A stretch of DNA of 64,000 bases, taken from Candidatus Villigracilis proximus. Lineage in GTDB: Bacteria > Chloroflexota > Anaerolineae > Anaerolineales > Villigracilaceae. Location: positions 52,012-116,011 of the forward strand of contig JADKBB010000010.1 in the NCBI GenBank assembly GCA_016715195.1, given 5' to 3'. The first letter of the stretch is position 1, and each line of letters begins with the position of its first letter. Shown in pieces: positions 62,165 through 64,000 of this stretch. The notes under the pieces were generated by a model. The model worked only from the letters and a program-made list of their open reading frames with translations. It did not search any database and had not been told where the DNA came from. Position numbers and translations under genes: made by a program.

Positions 62165-64000
62165 ATGACTTACGAGCAACAATTTCTTGACGCACTCAAA
62201 TTCATTTTCATTGGCGCAAAAGTGGAAGGCAACTCAGGTTTTATCAACCTGATGAAAATAAAAGCCAATTACTTTGAAAAAGGTGTCTTTCCCGTTTTGG
62301 AAGAAAGACGTTGACGCCGCTTACAAGCCGTTCGAAAAGGCTTTCGTGAAGGGTTGTTTGACAAACTCTACGATTTCTTTCGGCATTATTTCAGTGAAAA
62401 CGGAAGTATTTATTTTCATAACACGGCGCAACATCACAATATTACGAGAAGGTTTATACAGATGACCGCGATGTGATGTTGTTGTTCTGGAAGACGCACA
62501 TGCTACATTACGTAAGGACAGACCGCAAATTCGAAAGTATGGCTGTGAATATTGACGACACATCGTTTTGGATTTCGATTGCAGTGAAGTACAACATAAA
62601 CGCTCAACGAAAAGCGCGAGTTGACCTATACCTTCAAGTCCATCAAAAACGGCGTTATCACTTTAACAGTTAATACTCTGAAAGGGACGCAAAACCAAGA
62701 TTGAGCGAAATCGTGAAAGCCATAAAAGACAAAGGCATGACGCTTGATGAAGAAACACTTGAAAAAAGCCTTTGCGGTTTTTCCAAAAGCAAAACGAAGT
62801 AGTTATTTCATCAATAAAAATGCAAAAGGGTTTTTGCAGGAACAATTCGACCTGTGGATGTATCAATATATTTTCAAAGGCGAAAGCGAGTTCAATGAAT
62901 TGCGCTTGAAGCAATTGCAAGCTATGAAAGGCATTGCAACCAAAATTATTGACTTCATCGCGCAGTTTGAAGATGAGTTGGTAAAAGTTTGGAACAAGCC
63001 CAAATTTGCTTTGAACAGCAATTACATCATCACGCTGGATAAAATTACAGATGAAGCCTTGCTCAAAAAGATTTTCAAGCACAAAGGTATGAAAGACCAG
63101 ATTGCCGAATGGATTGAACTCGGCATGGTGGATAAGAAATTCAAACTTGATAAGGTCTTGGAAAAAGACGTAGTGGGCGAACCGCGCGACCCGCAATACC
63201 AATATTTGCCGCTGGACACAAATATTTCCAAAGACCTTGAACTCGATATTCTGGCGTTGTTCGATGATTTGGATTCTGCTTTGGATGGGTGGCTAATTCA
63301 CGGCGAAATTATCAAGCCACTCAATACGCTTTGCCCAAGTTTCAAGGCAGTGAAGTGAGTACATGATGACCGCCTTACTAACACAGACACAAGCGGTTTT
63401 CTTTATACTAACGCATGTCAACATTCCAGTTAGTTAACCATGATGGAAAACCGAGTAAGTGTTGGTCGAAAGTTTTTTAGATGATGATGGAAGTTTTCTA
63501 ACCCATATTGACGAAAACGAATATGACCATCTTTACACATTCTTTCGCTCCCAAGATTTTAATTATCTTGGTACAGCAATATGGGACAAAAGAAACCCCA
63601 TGATGGGCGGAAACGGTCTAGCAATTCAGCATGAATATATATTTTTTGCCTCTAAACAAATCAAAAAATTCCAAGCAACAAGCGAAAACATACAAAGTAT
63701 TCTTAAAAATGCTAATTCAATTATAGAAAAACACGGAAAAGTAAACAAAGCCGCCAGAGATGAATTTAGACAATGGATTTCAAAAGAAGAAGGTCTTTCG
63801 GGCGGAGATAGAGCCTATTCGCTTCTCGAAGACGATGGACGAGTATACAGGCTTGTGGCTATGACCTGGCCAAATCCGTCTACTCCACCTCCTCAATTTT
63901 TTATACCTCTTATTCACCCTGTAACAGGCAAGCCCTGTCCAGTTCCTTCGCGTGGTTGGTCTAGGTCACCAATCAAAATGCAAGAACTTATAGATAAAAA
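62165..64000 (+). pseudogene. N6-adenine DNA methyltransferase (type III Mod-like), broken and 3' truncated by the window
   Basis: Segments in different frames spell one methyltransferase. MTYEQQFLDALKFIFIGAKV (62165), then KKDVDAAYKPFEKAF, FDKLYDFFRHYFSENG, DDRDVMLLFWKTHML, FINKNAKGFLQEQFDLWMYQ (about 62810), DLDSALDGWLIHGE (about 63280), a disrupted DPPY motif (about 63378-63392), LTMMENRVSVGRKF (about 63435) and a long open frame from 63477 to the window end with DDDGSFLTHIDENEYDHLYT and FIPLIHPVTGKPCPVP. At least six frameshifts and one in-frame TAG (in place of the Trp of SSWLTMM, near 63432) separate them. Several lie in homopolymers, for example TTTTTT at 63473. Damage density is far higher than elsewhere, so real decay is likely in addition to sequence error. 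Confidence 0.85.

Noticed and set aside
1..64000. Prophage, insertion sequence or integrative element
   Set aside because: No transposase, integrase or phage structural gene and no flanking terminal repeats were seen; only a lone methyltransferase pseudogene at the right edge looks accessory.

Overview
The window looks like chromosomal DNA from a member of the Chloroflexota, most probably class Anaerolineae. This is inferred from gene content: a MutL-like ATPase in an operon with a DUF6754-type protein and zinc-ribbon/Trp-Leu repeat proteins, Flp-type pilins, GlgC, a sortase, a mevalonate kinase beside a DPPR-synthase-like prenyltransferase, and T-box and yybP-ykoY leaders. No rRNA is present to confirm it. 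Nearly all of the sequence is core chromosome. I see no insertion sequence, prophage or CRISPR array; the only accessory-looking part is a broken DNA methyltransferase at the right end.

Layout. 1-4.6 kb: partial LPG-synthase-type membrane protein, a MrfA-like helicase with an inserted HNH domain (frameshifted), and an MFS transporter. 4.7-8 kb (minus): two membrane proteins, mevalonate kinase and a UbiA-family prenyltransferase. 8-9.2 kb: tlyA and a zinc-ribbon protein. 9.2-14 kb: two cation exporters (P-type ATPase and TerC), each behind a yybP-ykoY-like manganese leader, flanking a GNAT gene. 14-16.4 kb: membrane protein, MFS transporter, methyltransferase. 16.4-16.9 kb: two tandem Flp pilin genes. 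17-21.7 kb: hutI, a diguanylate cyclase, arginase and an inositol-monophosphatase-type enzyme. 21.7-26 kb: deacetylase lipoprotein, two-component system, frameshifted apolipoprotein-N-acyltransferase-like gene. 26-30 kb: four tRNAs, surE, and thrS with a T-box leader. 30-42 kb: sortase, rlmD, CASTOR/POLLUX-type channel, Mo-cofactor oxidoreductase, HtrA-type protease, DnaJ, LOG protein, peptidase E, map, tmk and an R3H ATPase. 42-48.9 kb: membrane proteins, a GT-C glycosyltransferase, DUF389-SH3 protein, phosphohexomutase, and a protein with a sortase-signal-like tail. 49-57.2 kb: a tightly overlapping eight-gene minus-strand operon of unknown function, the best candidate for an undescribed system. 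57.2-62 kb: glgC, a 35-residue membrane peptide, tRNA-Leu, ychF, pepF. 62.1-64 kb: methyltransferase pseudogene running off the window.

How genes work together. The two manganese-type leaders predict co-regulated Mn(II) export. hutI and arginase suggest histidine and arginine catabolism. Mevalonate kinase, the DPPR-synthase-like enzyme and a GT-C glycosyltransferase suggest polyprenyl-phosphate sugar chemistry. The sortase has a plausible LAxTG substrate in the same window.

Caution. At least six conserved genes are split by single-base frameshifts, including thrS, which is normally essential. Several breaks lie in or beside homopolymers. This points to residual indel errors in the assembly rather than widespread gene decay, so frameshifted genes are annotated here as single loci.
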